DNA from: Clostridia bacterium
GTDB taxonomy: Bacteria; Bacillota; Clostridia; Oscillospirales; CAG-272
Direction of reading: 5' to 3'
DNA length: 33,149 nt
Assembly (NCBI GenBank): GCA_017456965.1
Contig: JAFTIJ010000093.1
Span: 1 to 33,149, forward strand
This document shows, in pieces, positions 8,177 through 14,978 of this stretch. The translations under genes were made by a program, and so were the position numbers. The notes under the pieces were generated by a model. It did no database searches, was not told the origin of the DNA, and saw nothing but the letters and a program-made list of their open reading frames with translations. Within the stretch, counting starts at the first letter, position 1. Each line of letters opens with the position of its first letter.

Positions 8177-9154
8177 TTATTTTTTCAAAAAATCCTCACA
8201 GAAGTCGATCGCCTCGGGCGTAAGGGAAAAGCTCTTGCCTTTAAGGTAATCCAGCCTTGAAGCCTCGTCCTCCTCAAAGCGGAGCTTATAGGAGCAAAGC
8301 GCCTGTCTGTATTTGCCAACCGCTCTGTCCGCGCGGTTCTCGGCGTATTTGCCGTCGCCGACCAAGGGGTGTCCGATGCTCGCCATATGCGCACGGATCT
8401 GGTGGGTACGTCCCGTGACCAGCTCCACCTCCAAAAGCGCCTCGTTTGCAAGCGTCCCGATCACGCGGTACTTCGTTACGATATGCTTCCACTCCTCGCC
8501 TGCACGCTTGCCGCGCGGGAGTGTGCGTACGACCTCGACCTTATTGTCTGCACTGTCCTTATGCAAATAGCCCTCCAGCGTCGCCTCCTTTTTCTCGGGG
8601 ACGCCGTGGACACGGCAGAGATAGAATTTGGAGACCGTTCTCTTTTTGATCTTCTCGTTCATGATGCGCAGGGTCTCGGCATTCTTTGCCGCGATCACGA
8701 TGCCGCGCGTGTTGCGGTCGATGCGGTTGCAGAGCGCGGGGGCAAAGGACATCTCGTCCTCGGGGCGGTACTCGCCCCGCTGCCAAAGATACGCCTTGAC
8801 GTGCTCGATGAGTGTATTCTTTTCGCCCGCCTCATCGCTGTGCGAGAGCATACCCACGGGCTTATCGCAAAGCAAGAGGTTCTCGTCCTCGTAGACGATG
8901 CCAAAGGCGGGGCGGATCTTCTGATAGAGGGAATCCGACTGCTCTCTTTCCAGGAAATCGGGCGGGAGAAAGAGCTCCACGGTGTCGCCCTCACAGAGCA
9001 TCTGCCCGATCTCCGCGCGCTTGCGGTTTACCTTGATCTTTTTGGTTCTGATAAATTTATACATCTGCGATTTCGGCAGATTGCGAAAGGTCTTGGTCAG
9101 GAACTTGTCCAGACGCTGACCTGCGTCGTTTGTGCCTACGGTTACCTTCTCCAT
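8177..9154 (-). CDS. RluA-family 23S rRNA/tRNA pseudouridine synthase
   Basis: This family isomerises specific uridines in RNA to pseudouridine. The 325-residue protein has an N-terminal S4 RNA-binding domain (about residues 12-70, [22 protein letters not shown]...) and a catalytic RluA domain. The catalytic aspartate is in [16 protein letters not shown], where the usual HRLDRDTSG is changed to [35 protein letters not shown] is the second family signature. GGAGG precedes the ATG by 6 bases. It begins 15 bp after mtaB, so both RNA-modification genes are probably one transcript. The target site cannot be told; the RluC/D branch is likely. Confidence 0.92.
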   Translation of the reverse strand: MEKVTVGTNDAGQRLDKFLTKTFRNLPKSQMYKFIRTKKIKVNRKRAEIGQMLCEGDTVELFLPPDFLEREQSDSLYQKIRPAFGIVYEDENLLLCDKPVGMLSHSDEAGEKNTLIEHVKAYLWQRGEYRPEDEMSFAPALCNRIDRNTRGIVIAAKNAETLRIMNEKIKKRTVSKFYLCRVHGVPEKKEATLEGYLHKDSADNKVEVVRTLPRGKRAGEEWKHIVTKYRVIGTLANEALLEVELVTGRTHQIRAHMASIGHPLVGDGKYAENRADRAVGKYRQALCSYKLRFEEDEASRLDYLKGKSFSLTPEAIDFCEDFLKK

Positions 9155-9169
9155 ATGAGCCTCCCGTAT

Positions 9170-10480
9170 TTATTCGTCGATGACGGCGATCATACGCGCG
9201 CCGTCGTAATCCGTCAGACGGACGCGGAGGATCTGCCCCTGCAGATGCTCGTCCGTCTTCATTTTGACCTCCAGCATATCCTCGGCGTGACCGAAGAAAT
9301 ACTCGCCCTCACGGGACTCGAAGAGCACCGTGCGCGTCTGTCCGATCGCGCGCTCGTACCGTGCGCGGGCGAGCTCGCGTCCGACCTCCTCCAGACGGTG
9401 TGCGCGCTCACGCTTCACGTCCTCGGGGATCTGCCCCTTCATCGTCGCCGCAGGCGTCCCCTCTCTCGGTGAGAAGGGGAAAATATGCATATGCAGAAAG
9501 TCGATCCTTCGCGCAATATCCACGGTATCGAGGAAGTCCTCCTCGCTCTCCCCGGGGAAGCCGACGATGATATCGCACGTAAAGGTCACACCGGGGATCA
9601 CACGCTTCATATACGCCACGTTCCCAAGCACCTGTTCGCGGTTATACTTCCGCTTCATTGCCGCAAGGACCGCGTTACTGCCGCTCTGCAGAGAAAGGTG
9701 GAAGCTTGGCATGATCTTTTTCTCTGCGGCAAGCTCGTCGCAGAAGGCGGGCTTCATCACGGAGGGCTCAAGCGAGCCTGCGCGTACGCGCTCGATGCCG
9801 TCGATCTTCGCCGCCTCCACCATCAGGCGCGAGAGCGGATAGCCGCCGAGATCCTTGCCGTATGCCGCCGCCTCGATGCCCGTCAGCACGACCTCGTGAC
9901 AGCCGCCCGCCGCGATCGTCGCGACCTCGCCGAGCACCTCCTCGGGCGGGCGGGAGACGACGTTACCCCTCGCCTTTTTGATGATGCAATAGGTGCAATG
10001 ATTGTCACAGCCGTCCTCGACCTTGATATACGAGCGGTCGCGGTAGGCGTGGGGGATGCTCATTTTCTCAAGCGGCGCGTGCTCCACGTCGCGCACCTCG
10101 GCGCTTGCCGCCGCACGCTTCCCCTCGCGCAAGAGCTTCACCGCCATCTCCGCGACGGAGAGCTTGTTGCGATTGCCGCAGACGTAGTCCACGCCCTCCA
10201 TGCGCGAGACCGCCTCCGCCTTGATCTGGGAGAAGCATCCCATGACGAGGACGATGGCGTCGGGCTTTGTCGCGCGGGCGCGTCGGATGATCTGGCGGGA
10301 TTTACGCTCAGATTCCGCCGTGACCGCACAGGTATTGATGATATAAACGTCCGCCTCGGCGGAGAATGGAACGATGGCAAAGCCGAGGCTCTCCAGCTCC
10401 GCCTCCACCGCATCGGACTCGTATTGATTGACGCGGCAGCCGAGCGTATAGACAGCCGCGCGCGGCATATTCTGATTCAT
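9170..10480 (-). CDS. mtaB: tRNA (t6A37) methylthiotransferase MtaB
   Basis: MtaB is a radical-SAM enzyme that converts t6A at tRNA position 37 (ANN-decoding tRNAs) to ms2t6A. In this 436-residue protein the N-terminal UPF0004 domain carries Cys15, Cys51 and Cys82 for one iron-sulfur cluster. The radical-SAM CxxxCxxC is Cys158, Cys162, Cys165 (DGCDNHCTYC). A C-terminal TRAM-like segment (about the last 60 residues, RTVLFESREGEYFFGHAEDM...) binds RNA. TLGCRVNQYESDAVE is typical of the MtaB branch rather than MiaB or RimO. The start at 10480 has GGAAG 8 bases upstream; the longer open frame reaching further lacks family similarity. Its promoter overlaps the end of the carboxypeptidase gene. Confidence 0.93.
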   Translation of the reverse strand: MNQNMPRAAVYTLGCRVNQYESDAVEAELESLGFAIVPFSAEADVYIINTCAVTAESERKSRQIIRRARATKPDAIVLVMGCFSQIKAEAVSRMEGVDYVCGNRNKLSVAEMAVKLLREGKRAAASAEVRDVEHAPLEKMSIPHAYRDRSYIKVEDGCDNHCTYCIIKKARGNVVSRPPEEVLGEVATIAAGGCHEVVLTGIEAAAYGKDLGGYPLSRLMVEAAKIDGIERVRAGSLEPSVMKPAFCDELAAEKKIMPSFHLSLQSGSNAVLAAMKRKYNREQVLGNVAYMKRVIPGVTFTCDIIVGFPGESEEDFLDTVDIARRIDFLHMHIFPFSPREGTPAATMKGQIPEDVKRERAHRLEEVGRELARARYERAIGQTRTVLFESREGEYFFGHAEDMLEVKMKTDEHLQGQILRVRLTDYDGARMIAVIDE

Positions 10481-10525
10481 CCTTTGGACTTCCTTTCGAT
10501 ATCGAAAATTTTTGCTTTTCATTAT

Positions 10526-10554
10526 ATTATATCATTGACAGATGCAAAAAGCAA
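10526..10554 (-). promoter_or_regulatory. Promoter of mtaB
   Basis: Read leftward, TTGCTT, 17 bases, TATAAT with an extended TG. The -35 box lies a few bases past the preceding dacF-like stop codon. Confidence 0.6.
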
Positions 10555-10556
10555 GA

Positions 10557-11708
10557 TTATTTCTCCCAACACATCAAAAACCACGAAAAAAGACGGGAGA
10601 AAAGCGTACCGAAGTCGAGCCGCTCCACGGCCTCCCCCGCAAGGATATCCGCGTGTCCGATCTCCCGCCCGTCGGAGAGATAGGTCACCGTGCCGAGCTT
10701 CTGCCCCATGGCAATGGGCGCCTCCAAGCGCTCGGGCAGATCGATGAGGGGCACCACGTTTTGCGCAAGCGCCTTGTCAACCGTGGTCTCAAAGGGCTCC
10801 TTTACCGCCGTGACCGTGCGGGTAACGCCGCCCGTCACACGGATCTCGCCCACCGTCTCACGGGGTGCCGAGAAGGTGGCGTAGCCCGCGAAGCCGTAGT
10901 CGAAGAGCGAGGCGGCAAGCGCGTTGCGCGCCTCCTTGGTCGAGGAGCCCATGATGACCGCGATCAGCGAGAGCCCATTTCGCTTCGCCGTCGCGGAAAT
11001 GCAGAATTTCGCCTTGGCGGTCGAGCCCGTTTTCAGCCCCGTCGCGCCGTCGTAGAAGCGGATCAGGCGATTGGTATTGCTGAGGCCGAACGTACCGCCG
11101 CGGATGGTATCCATCCAGATCGAGCTATACGTCAGCACCCGCTCGTGCTTTAAGAGTTCTCGTGTCGCGATGGCAATATCCCTTGCGCTGATCACGTGGT
11201 TCTCCGTCGTGTCGTCGAGGCCGTTGGTATTCTCAAAATGCGTATTCTTCATGCCGAGCGCCGCCGCGCGCTCGTTCATACGCGCGACGAAGGTTGCCTC
11301 GCTTCCCGCGACCGCCTCCGCAAGCGCGACTGCCGCGTCGTTGCCCGAGGCGACGATCAGCCCCTTGAGCAGATCGTCCACCGACATTTTTTCGCCCGGC
11401 GCAAGGAAGATCTGCGAGCCGCCCATCGATGCGGCGTTCTCACTCACCGAGATCATATCGTCGTAGGAGAGCACCCCCGCGTCGATCGCCTCAAAGACGA
11501 GCAGCATCGTCATGACCTTGGTCACGGACGCGGGCGGGAGCGCCTCGTCCGCATTCTTCTCAAACAAAACCCTTCCCGTTTTCGCGTCCATCAGGATGCA
11601 CGCACGCGCGTCCACCTCCCCCGAAAACGGTGCCGCCGCATTCACGCGGTACGGCACAAATATCGTGAGCGCCAGAATACATAGCGCCGAAATTACTCTT
11701 CTCATCAT
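10557..11708 (-). CDS. dacF: D-alanyl-D-alanine carboxypeptidase (DacF-like penicillin-binding protein)
   Basis: This low-molecular-weight penicillin-binding protein trims the terminal D-alanine from peptidoglycan peptides. A signal peptide covers residues 1-25 (ending VNAAA). The three active-site motifs of family S11 are complete: Ser61-x-x-Lys64 (SVTK), Ser121-Gly-Asn123, and Lys226-Thr-Gly. A PBP5-type C-terminal domain follows from about residue 280, and the end (FSRLFSWFLMCW) can form an amphipathic membrane anchor. The start at 11708 has GAGGGG about 9 bases upstream; ATGs at 11717 and 11705 are alternatives. In Bacillus, DacF is made in the forespore; that role here is inferred from similarity and the spore-forming context. 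The hairpin at 11761-11790 lies upstream. Confidence 0.9.
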   Translation of the reverse strand: MMRRVISALCILALTIFVPYRVNAAAPFSGEVDARACILMDAKTGRVLFEKNADEALPPASVTKVMTMLLVFEAIDAGVLSYDDMISVSENAASMGGSQIFLAPGEKMSVDDLLKGLIVASGNDAAVALAEAVAGSEATFVARMNERAAALGMKNTHFENTNGLDDTTENHVISARDIAIATRELLKHERVLTYSSIWMDTIRGGTFGLSNTNRLIRFYDGATGLKTGSTAKAKFCISATAKRNGLSLIAVIMGSSTKEARNALAASLFDYGFAGYATFSAPRETVGEIRVTGGVTRTVTAVKEPFETTVDKALAQNVVPLIDLPERLEAPIAMGQKLGTVTYLSDGREIGHADILAGEAVERLDFGTLFSRLFSWFLMCWEK

Positions 11709-11760
11709 CGTATCCATCCCCCTCAAGGCTTTTCTTCATATGTATGAATACGAAAGCGAC

Positions 11761-11790
11761 TTTATGCCGCACAAGTGCCTGCGGCATAAA
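11761..11790. repeat. Hairpin between dacF-like gene and repeat copy 1
   Basis: TTTATGCCGCA and TGCGGCATAAA form a perfect 11-bp stem with an 8-base loop, directly before the first ~105-bp repeat copy. It may be part of that element or an independent palindrome. Confidence 0.6.
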
Positions 11791-11797
11791 CAAAAAA

Positions 11798-11895
11798 GCG
11801 GGCAACGCCCGCAGGAAGGTGCTCGCCTATCGTAGCTTTCCGCGCAGACAAGCACGGCATAACGGCGAGGTCTGTTTTGCGCAATTTCCTATAGG
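11798..11895 (+). repeat. Dispersed structured repeat, copy 1
   Basis: The copy opens with the hairpin GCGGGC-AAC-GCCCGC. It continues with CTCGCC...GGCGAG, a closing stem around a core containing CGCAGACAAGCACGG, and ends with GCAATTTCCTAT. It lies between the dacF-like and HPr-like genes, after the HPr terminator in transcription order. Other copies are at 14499, 14604, 20207, 20313 and, decayed, 23657. Confidence 0.85.
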
Positions 11896-11903
11896 GCAAA
11901 AAA

Positions 11904-11929
11904 TATGCCCTCCCGTACGGGAGGGCATA
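11904..11929 (-). terminator. Terminator of HPr-like gene
   Basis: A 26-base perfect palindrome centred on CCCTCCCGTACGGGAGGG, followed in the leftward direction by TTTTTTG. It lies 20 bases past the stop. Confidence 0.8.
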
Positions 11930-11949
11930 GATTTCAGAAATACGAATTA

Positions 11950-12186
11950 TCAGTCAACGATGTAAGCTTTGATTTCTTCCATGAGCTTGTCGCAGCTTTC
12001 AGCGTATGCAGTCAGAGTGATGGGGCTCATGAGATCAAGGCTGAAGATACCCATAATAGACTTTGCATCAACAACGTATCTGCCGCTGGCAAGGTCGATG
12101 TCACCCTCAAACTGACGAACGATTTCTACGAAATTCTGAACGTCCTTGATAGTGCTGAGACGGATTTTTACAGTTACAGAGTTCAT
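11950..12186 (-). CDS. HPr-family protein lacking the phosphorylatable histidine (Crh-like)
   Basis: HPr is the phosphocarrier of the sugar phosphotransferase system; Crh is its regulatory paralogue in Bacillus. The 78-residue product aligns with HPr over its full length. The regulatory-serine region is conserved: AKSIMGIFSL, with Ser43 matching HPr Ser46, the site phosphorylated by HPr kinase. The catalytic His15 region (normally GIHARPA) reads LSTIKDVQ, with Thr near that place, so PTS phosphotransfer is not expected. This pattern is that of Crh, but common ancestry with Bacillus Crh is not implied. AGGGG precedes the ATG by about 8 bases. It is monocistronic, with its own promoter and terminator. 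Confidence 0.85.
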   Translation of the reverse strand: MNSVTVKIRLSTIKDVQNFVEIVRQFEGDIDLASGRYVVDAKSIMGIFSLDLMSPITLTAYAESCDKLMEEIKAYIVD

Positions 12187-12238
12187 TTTACTATCCCCTT
12201 TCATAATTTAGCGGACATAATTGTCCTATCATGATTAT

Positions 12239-12267
12239 ATGATACCAATTTTCGCATGAAAAGTCAA
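12239..12267 (-). promoter_or_regulatory. Promoter of HPr-like gene
   Basis: Read leftward, TTGACT, 17 bases, TATCAT. A small inverted repeat (GGACA-ATTA-TGTCC, near 12212-12225) lies just downstream and could be an operator or an mRNA hairpin. Confidence 0.65.
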
Positions 12268-12305
12268 TAGATATCATCAAAGTTTCTAAAATTTTCCTAT
12301 TATGT

Positions 12306-12830
12306 CTAAAAAAATGCAAGAAGCAATACCGTAAAATAGAGAAGATATACGACCCAGAGCGCGAAGAGGACGAGCGCGGCGGCGCAAAGGAGACTGATGC
12401 GATGCACGAAAAGCAAGAGCACCGCGACCCCGAGCAGGATCACCCCGCATAAAAGAGCACCGAGCAAGAAGCTCCCTGCCTTGCAGACAACGGGCGTCCA
12501 CGCGTAGCACAGAACGAGCAGACAGGAAAAGAGCACCAGCGCCCAGCGCTTCTGCATATGGAGCGCTCTCGTGTTCTCTCCGTAAAACGGCATCCCGAGT
12601 AAAATACCGAATGCCGCACCGAAGAGCGCGTAGGCGATAAATTGGAGCAACACCCCGAGAAACGACGGCAGAGCGGCGTTTGGAAGCAGAACGCAAGAGG
12701 GCTTACCGACGAGACTGACGGCGAAGATCGCGCCGAGGAGAACGCACACGCCCGCCGAAACGCCGAGCGTCACGGGTCGGATACAGGCAAGCTCCGTCTG
12801 AACGCGCCTTTTGATTTCACAGAATTTCAT
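12306..12830 (-). CDS. Small integral membrane protein, possibly TspO/MBR-like
   Basis: The product is a 174-residue protein with about five hydrophobic helices after a short basic cytosolic start (MKFCEIKRRVQ). The order and size of helices, PSFLGVLLQFIAYALFG in the second segment, CYAWTPVV in the third, and a final ALWVVYLLYF resemble TspO/MBR tryptophan-rich sensory proteins. The tryptophan content is lower than usual, so the assignment is tentative. AGGA lies 8 bases before the ATG at 12830; a longer upstream frame lacks support. It lies 62 bp after spoVFB on the same strand and could be cotranscribed, which would make it a sporulation-stage membrane protein, but that is inference. Confidence 0.5.
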   Translation of the reverse strand: MKFCEIKRRVQTELACIRPVTLGVSAGVCVLLGAIFAVSLVGKPSCVLLPNAALPSFLGVLLQFIAYALFGAAFGILLGMPFYGENTRALHMQKRWALVLFSCLLVLCYAWTPVVCKAGSFLLGALLCGVILLGVAVLLLFVHRISLLCAAALVLFALWVVYLLYFTVLLLAFF

Positions 12831-12892
12831 GGCAAATATCCTTTCAGAAAAACTGAGAAAGTATATGCACACCGTCTGGAAATCATGCCACC

Positions 12893-13450
12893 CTAAAAGA
12901 TCGGCATCAGCTGCTTACCCGCAAAGGCATCCATCATGGTCTTTTTTAAGAGGTCAAAGTCCGAGACCAGCGAGTACGGCTTCTTCTCGGGATCGTCCTG
13001 CCGCATGGGGACGAAATAAATATTTTTACGGTTCAGAAGCTGACCGATATTTTTGAGATTGGACGAGAGCGCGTCGTTGCTGGCGAGCGCGATCACGACG
13101 GGACGGTTGCAACGAAGCTGGGCCTTTGCCGCCATGGTCACGGGGCTATCCGTGATTCCCGAGGCGAGCTTGGCGAGCGTGTTGCCCGTACAGGGGGCGA
13201 TAACCAACATATCGAGCACGACCGAGGGACCGATGGGCTCGGTTTCCACAATGGTGTGCAAAACCCTGTTGCCGCAGAGCTCCTCCACCGTGCGCACGGT
13301 ATCCGCCGCCGCACCGAATCTGGTGTCGGTCGTGTAAACGCTCTCGTTCATGATCGGCAATATCCGGTTGCCCTCGGCAACGAGCGTGCGAAGCACCTTT
13401 ATGGATCGGGAAACGGTACAAAACGAACCGCAAAAGCAATAACCTATCAT
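12893..13450 (-). CDS. spoVFB: Dipicolinate synthase subunit B
   Basis: This is the flavoprotein subunit of dipicolinate synthase, which makes pyridine-2,6-dicarboxylate in the mother cell for export into the spore core. The 185-residue length is typical. The flavoprotein-family (PF02441) pattern is visible: MIGYCFCGSFCTVSRSIKVL at the N-terminus, VIAPCTGNTLAKLASGITDSPVTMAAKAQLR in the middle and VIALASNDALS later. GGAG precedes the ATG by 7 bases. It follows spoVFA by 26 bp, the usual A-B order; the aspartokinase and asd genes that follow in Bacillus are absent here. Confidence 0.95.
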   Translation of the reverse strand: MIGYCFCGSFCTVSRSIKVLRTLVAEGNRILPIMNESVYTTDTRFGAAADTVRTVEELCGNRVLHTIVETEPIGPSVVLDMLVIAPCTGNTLAKLASGITDSPVTMAAKAQLRCNRPVVIALASNDALSSNLKNIGQLLNRKNIYFVPMRQDDPEKKPYSLVSDFDLLKKTMMDAFAGKQLMPIF

Positions 13451-13476
13451 AATTTCACTCCGATATTTATTTGTAT

Positions 13477-14325
13477 TTAAAAGGACAGACCCGACTCACA
13501 GAGCATCGTGAGCACCGTATGCGCAATGGCATAGCCCGCCGTCTCGGGCGAGAATCTGCCTGGCAGGGCGCGGGCAAGCACCGCCTGCACGCCAAAGGTC
13601 CGTGCCGCCTCAAAGTCCACGCCGTACGGCTCAGAGGCAAGCTCCAGAACGAGCGCACTCGGCGTCATCACGCAGAGGGGCTCGTGCCCGATCACAGGCG
13701 AGGGCACCGTATTGATAAGACACGTGAGCTCCCTTGCGCGGTGACAGAGCTCGGAGAGGGGAGCGGCACAGTAGCCGAGCACAGACGCCACGGCGCAGAC
13801 CTCCGTGCGTCTGGCAAAGACCGTCACGCGTGCACCCGCCGCACGGAAGAGCGCCGCGACCGCCTTCCCCACCCTGCCGAAGCCGACCACGCCCACGCGG
13901 GCGCCGCTTACCGTACAGGATAGCTTCTGCATCGCAAGCAGGAGCGCACCCTCTGCTGTCGGGATCGCGTTTGCCTGCGCGAAGTCGGGGCGCGAGGCAT
14001 AATCGAAAAAGCGCGCGTCGTCAAGCTCACCGCCGCCGAAGATCCGTGCGTGGCTCGGCGTGTGTGCAAGGATATCGGAAAGAGTTGGCGGCGAGGAGAG
14101 GGCGGGTGCCCACAGCGTACGGCCGTCCCGACTGAGCGGCACGGGCAAGAGCACCAGATCGCACGCATCCAGTGCCGCCGTAACCGAGGCACACGCGCTG
14201 ACCCCCTCGCCGCTCTCTCCCATCACACCGAAGCTCCTTACAAAAAAGCCGGACGAGGCAAGCCGACGCCCCGCATACGGCATCCGCTCATCACCGCCCA
14301 GCACCGCAACCGTATATTTTGCCAT
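13477..14325 (-). CDS. spoVFA: Dipicolinate synthase subunit A
   Basis: This is the NAD(P)-binding oxidoreductase subunit of dipicolinate synthase. The 282-residue protein starts with an N-terminal DpaA domain (AKYTVAVLGGDERMPYAGRRLASSG). A Rossmann domain begins near residue 145 (GVVGFGRVGKAVAALFRAAG), followed by INTVPSPVIG. The start at 14325 has AGGGG six bases upstream; an open frame extends further upstream without family similarity. With spoVFB it forms the complete enzyme, showing that the organism has the late-sporulation pathway. A mother-cell (sigma-K) promoter would be expected, but I could not pick one with confidence. Confidence 0.94.
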   Translation of the reverse strand: MAKYTVAVLGGDERMPYAGRRLASSGFFVRSFGVMGESGEGVSACASVTAALDACDLVLLPVPLSRDGRTLWAPALSSPPTLSDILAHTPSHARIFGGGELDDARFFDYASRPDFAQANAIPTAEGALLLAMQKLSCTVSGARVGVVGFGRVGKAVAALFRAAGARVTVFARRTEVCAVASVLGYCAAPLSELCHRARELTCLINTVPSPVIGHEPLCVMTPSALVLELASEPYGVDFEAARTFGVQAVLARALPGRFSPETAGYAIAHTVLTMLCESGLSF

Positions 14326-14498
14326 AAAAACCCCCTTGCCGTAGCATCGCAATATTCTGTTCCGAGCCCATAAACCTCGGACGACACAAAAGCCAACATA
14401 TGCGTCACCCCGTGATTTCATGCACGGATATTTTCATTTTATGCCAAAACCTCATTCCGTGTCACGCACTTCTTTCGGCAATTTCCTATGATAAAAAA

Positions 14499-14595
14499 GC
14501 GGGCAGTGCCCGCCTCCATGTGCTCGCCTATCTCAGCTTTCCGCGCAGACAAGCACGGCATAACGGCGAGGTTGATTTCGAGCAATTTCCTATGG
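14499..14595 (+). repeat. Dispersed structured repeat, copy 2
   Basis: Hairpin GCGGGC-AGT-GCCCGC, then CTCGCC...CGCAGACAAGCACGG...GGCGAG, ending GCAATTTCCTATGG. It is head-to-tail with copy 3 at 105-bp period. The sequence just before it ends in the same CAATTTCCTATG box, suggesting a lost further unit. Confidence 0.85.
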
Positions 14596-14603
14596 CGCAA
14601 AAA

Positions 14604-14700
14604 GCGGGCAACGCCCGCAGGAGGGTGCTCGCCTATCGTAGCTTTCCGCGCAGACAAGCACGGCAAAACGGCGAGGTTGATTTCGAGCAATTTCCTATGG
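14604..14700 (+). repeat. Dispersed structured repeat, copy 3
   Basis: Nearly identical to copy 2 in its right half and to copy 1 in its left half (hairpin loop AAC, then GGGTGCTCGCC). The core differs at one base (GGCAAAACGG instead of GGCATAACGG). It ends with GCAATTTCCTATGG just before the MITE-like element. Confidence 0.85.
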
Positions 14701-14708
14701 TAAAAAAA

Positions 14709-14910
14709 GGGGCTGTCTCACTAACGAAAATTGCAAAAAAAGCCTCCCCTGTGTAAGGGGAGGTGCCGCGGAACGCGGCGGAGGGGTTGTAAATAACATA
14801 AATCTTGCAGACAAACAATCCCTCAGTCGCTATCGCGCCAGCTCCCTTTGCACAAGGGAGCCTTTCTTTTTATTTACTTTTTGCAAATTATCCTTGAATG
14901 AGACAGACCC
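14709..14910. mobile_element. 202-bp MITE-like element
   Basis: The left end reads GGGGCTGTCTCA and the right end is its inverted near-copy TGAGACAGACCC (one mismatch in 12). The similarity continues inward to TTGCAAAAA on both sides. The interior has GC-rich hairpins (CCTCCCCT...AGGGGAGG; GCTCCCTTTGCACAAGGGAGC) and no coding capacity. I see no clear target-site duplication. It looks like a non-autonomous transposable element whose transposase is elsewhere. Confidence 0.65.
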
Positions 14911-14978
14911 GAATGCTTTTATGCTGTTTTTACACGATGCCGTTTACCGTGCTCTGATACACGGAGGGCATGGTCTGC

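Larger units (their letters stand above)
14326..14978. other. 653-bp intergenic repeat cluster
   Basis: Between spoVFA and the ABC transporter gene there is no supported gene. It holds an orphan repeat end (CAATTTCCTATG at 14479-14490), two head-to-tail copies of the ~105-bp structured repeat, and a 202-bp MITE-like element. A 118-codon open frame through the repeats merely translates them and is not a gene. Confidence 0.7.

Noticed and set aside
12642-12896. Small rightward frame opposite the TspO-like gene
   Set aside because: No ribosome site, charged low-information sequence, wholly antisense to a membrane protein gene.
14326-14420. N-terminal extension of spoVFA
   Set aside because: The upstream residues have no family similarity, and AGGGG stands at good spacing before the ATG at 14325.
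14479-14700. CRISPR array
   Set aside because: The units are about 105 bp, contiguous and nearly identical throughout, with no short repeat/unique spacer pattern and no cas genes.
14400-14756. 118-codon open frame with internal protein repeats (RSFPRRQAR, NGEVDFEQFP)
   Set aside because: It is only the translation of the tandem non-coding repeats and runs into the MITE-like element. The same repeat is read in other frames elsewhere and its GC hairpins have varying loops, so no protein is selected.
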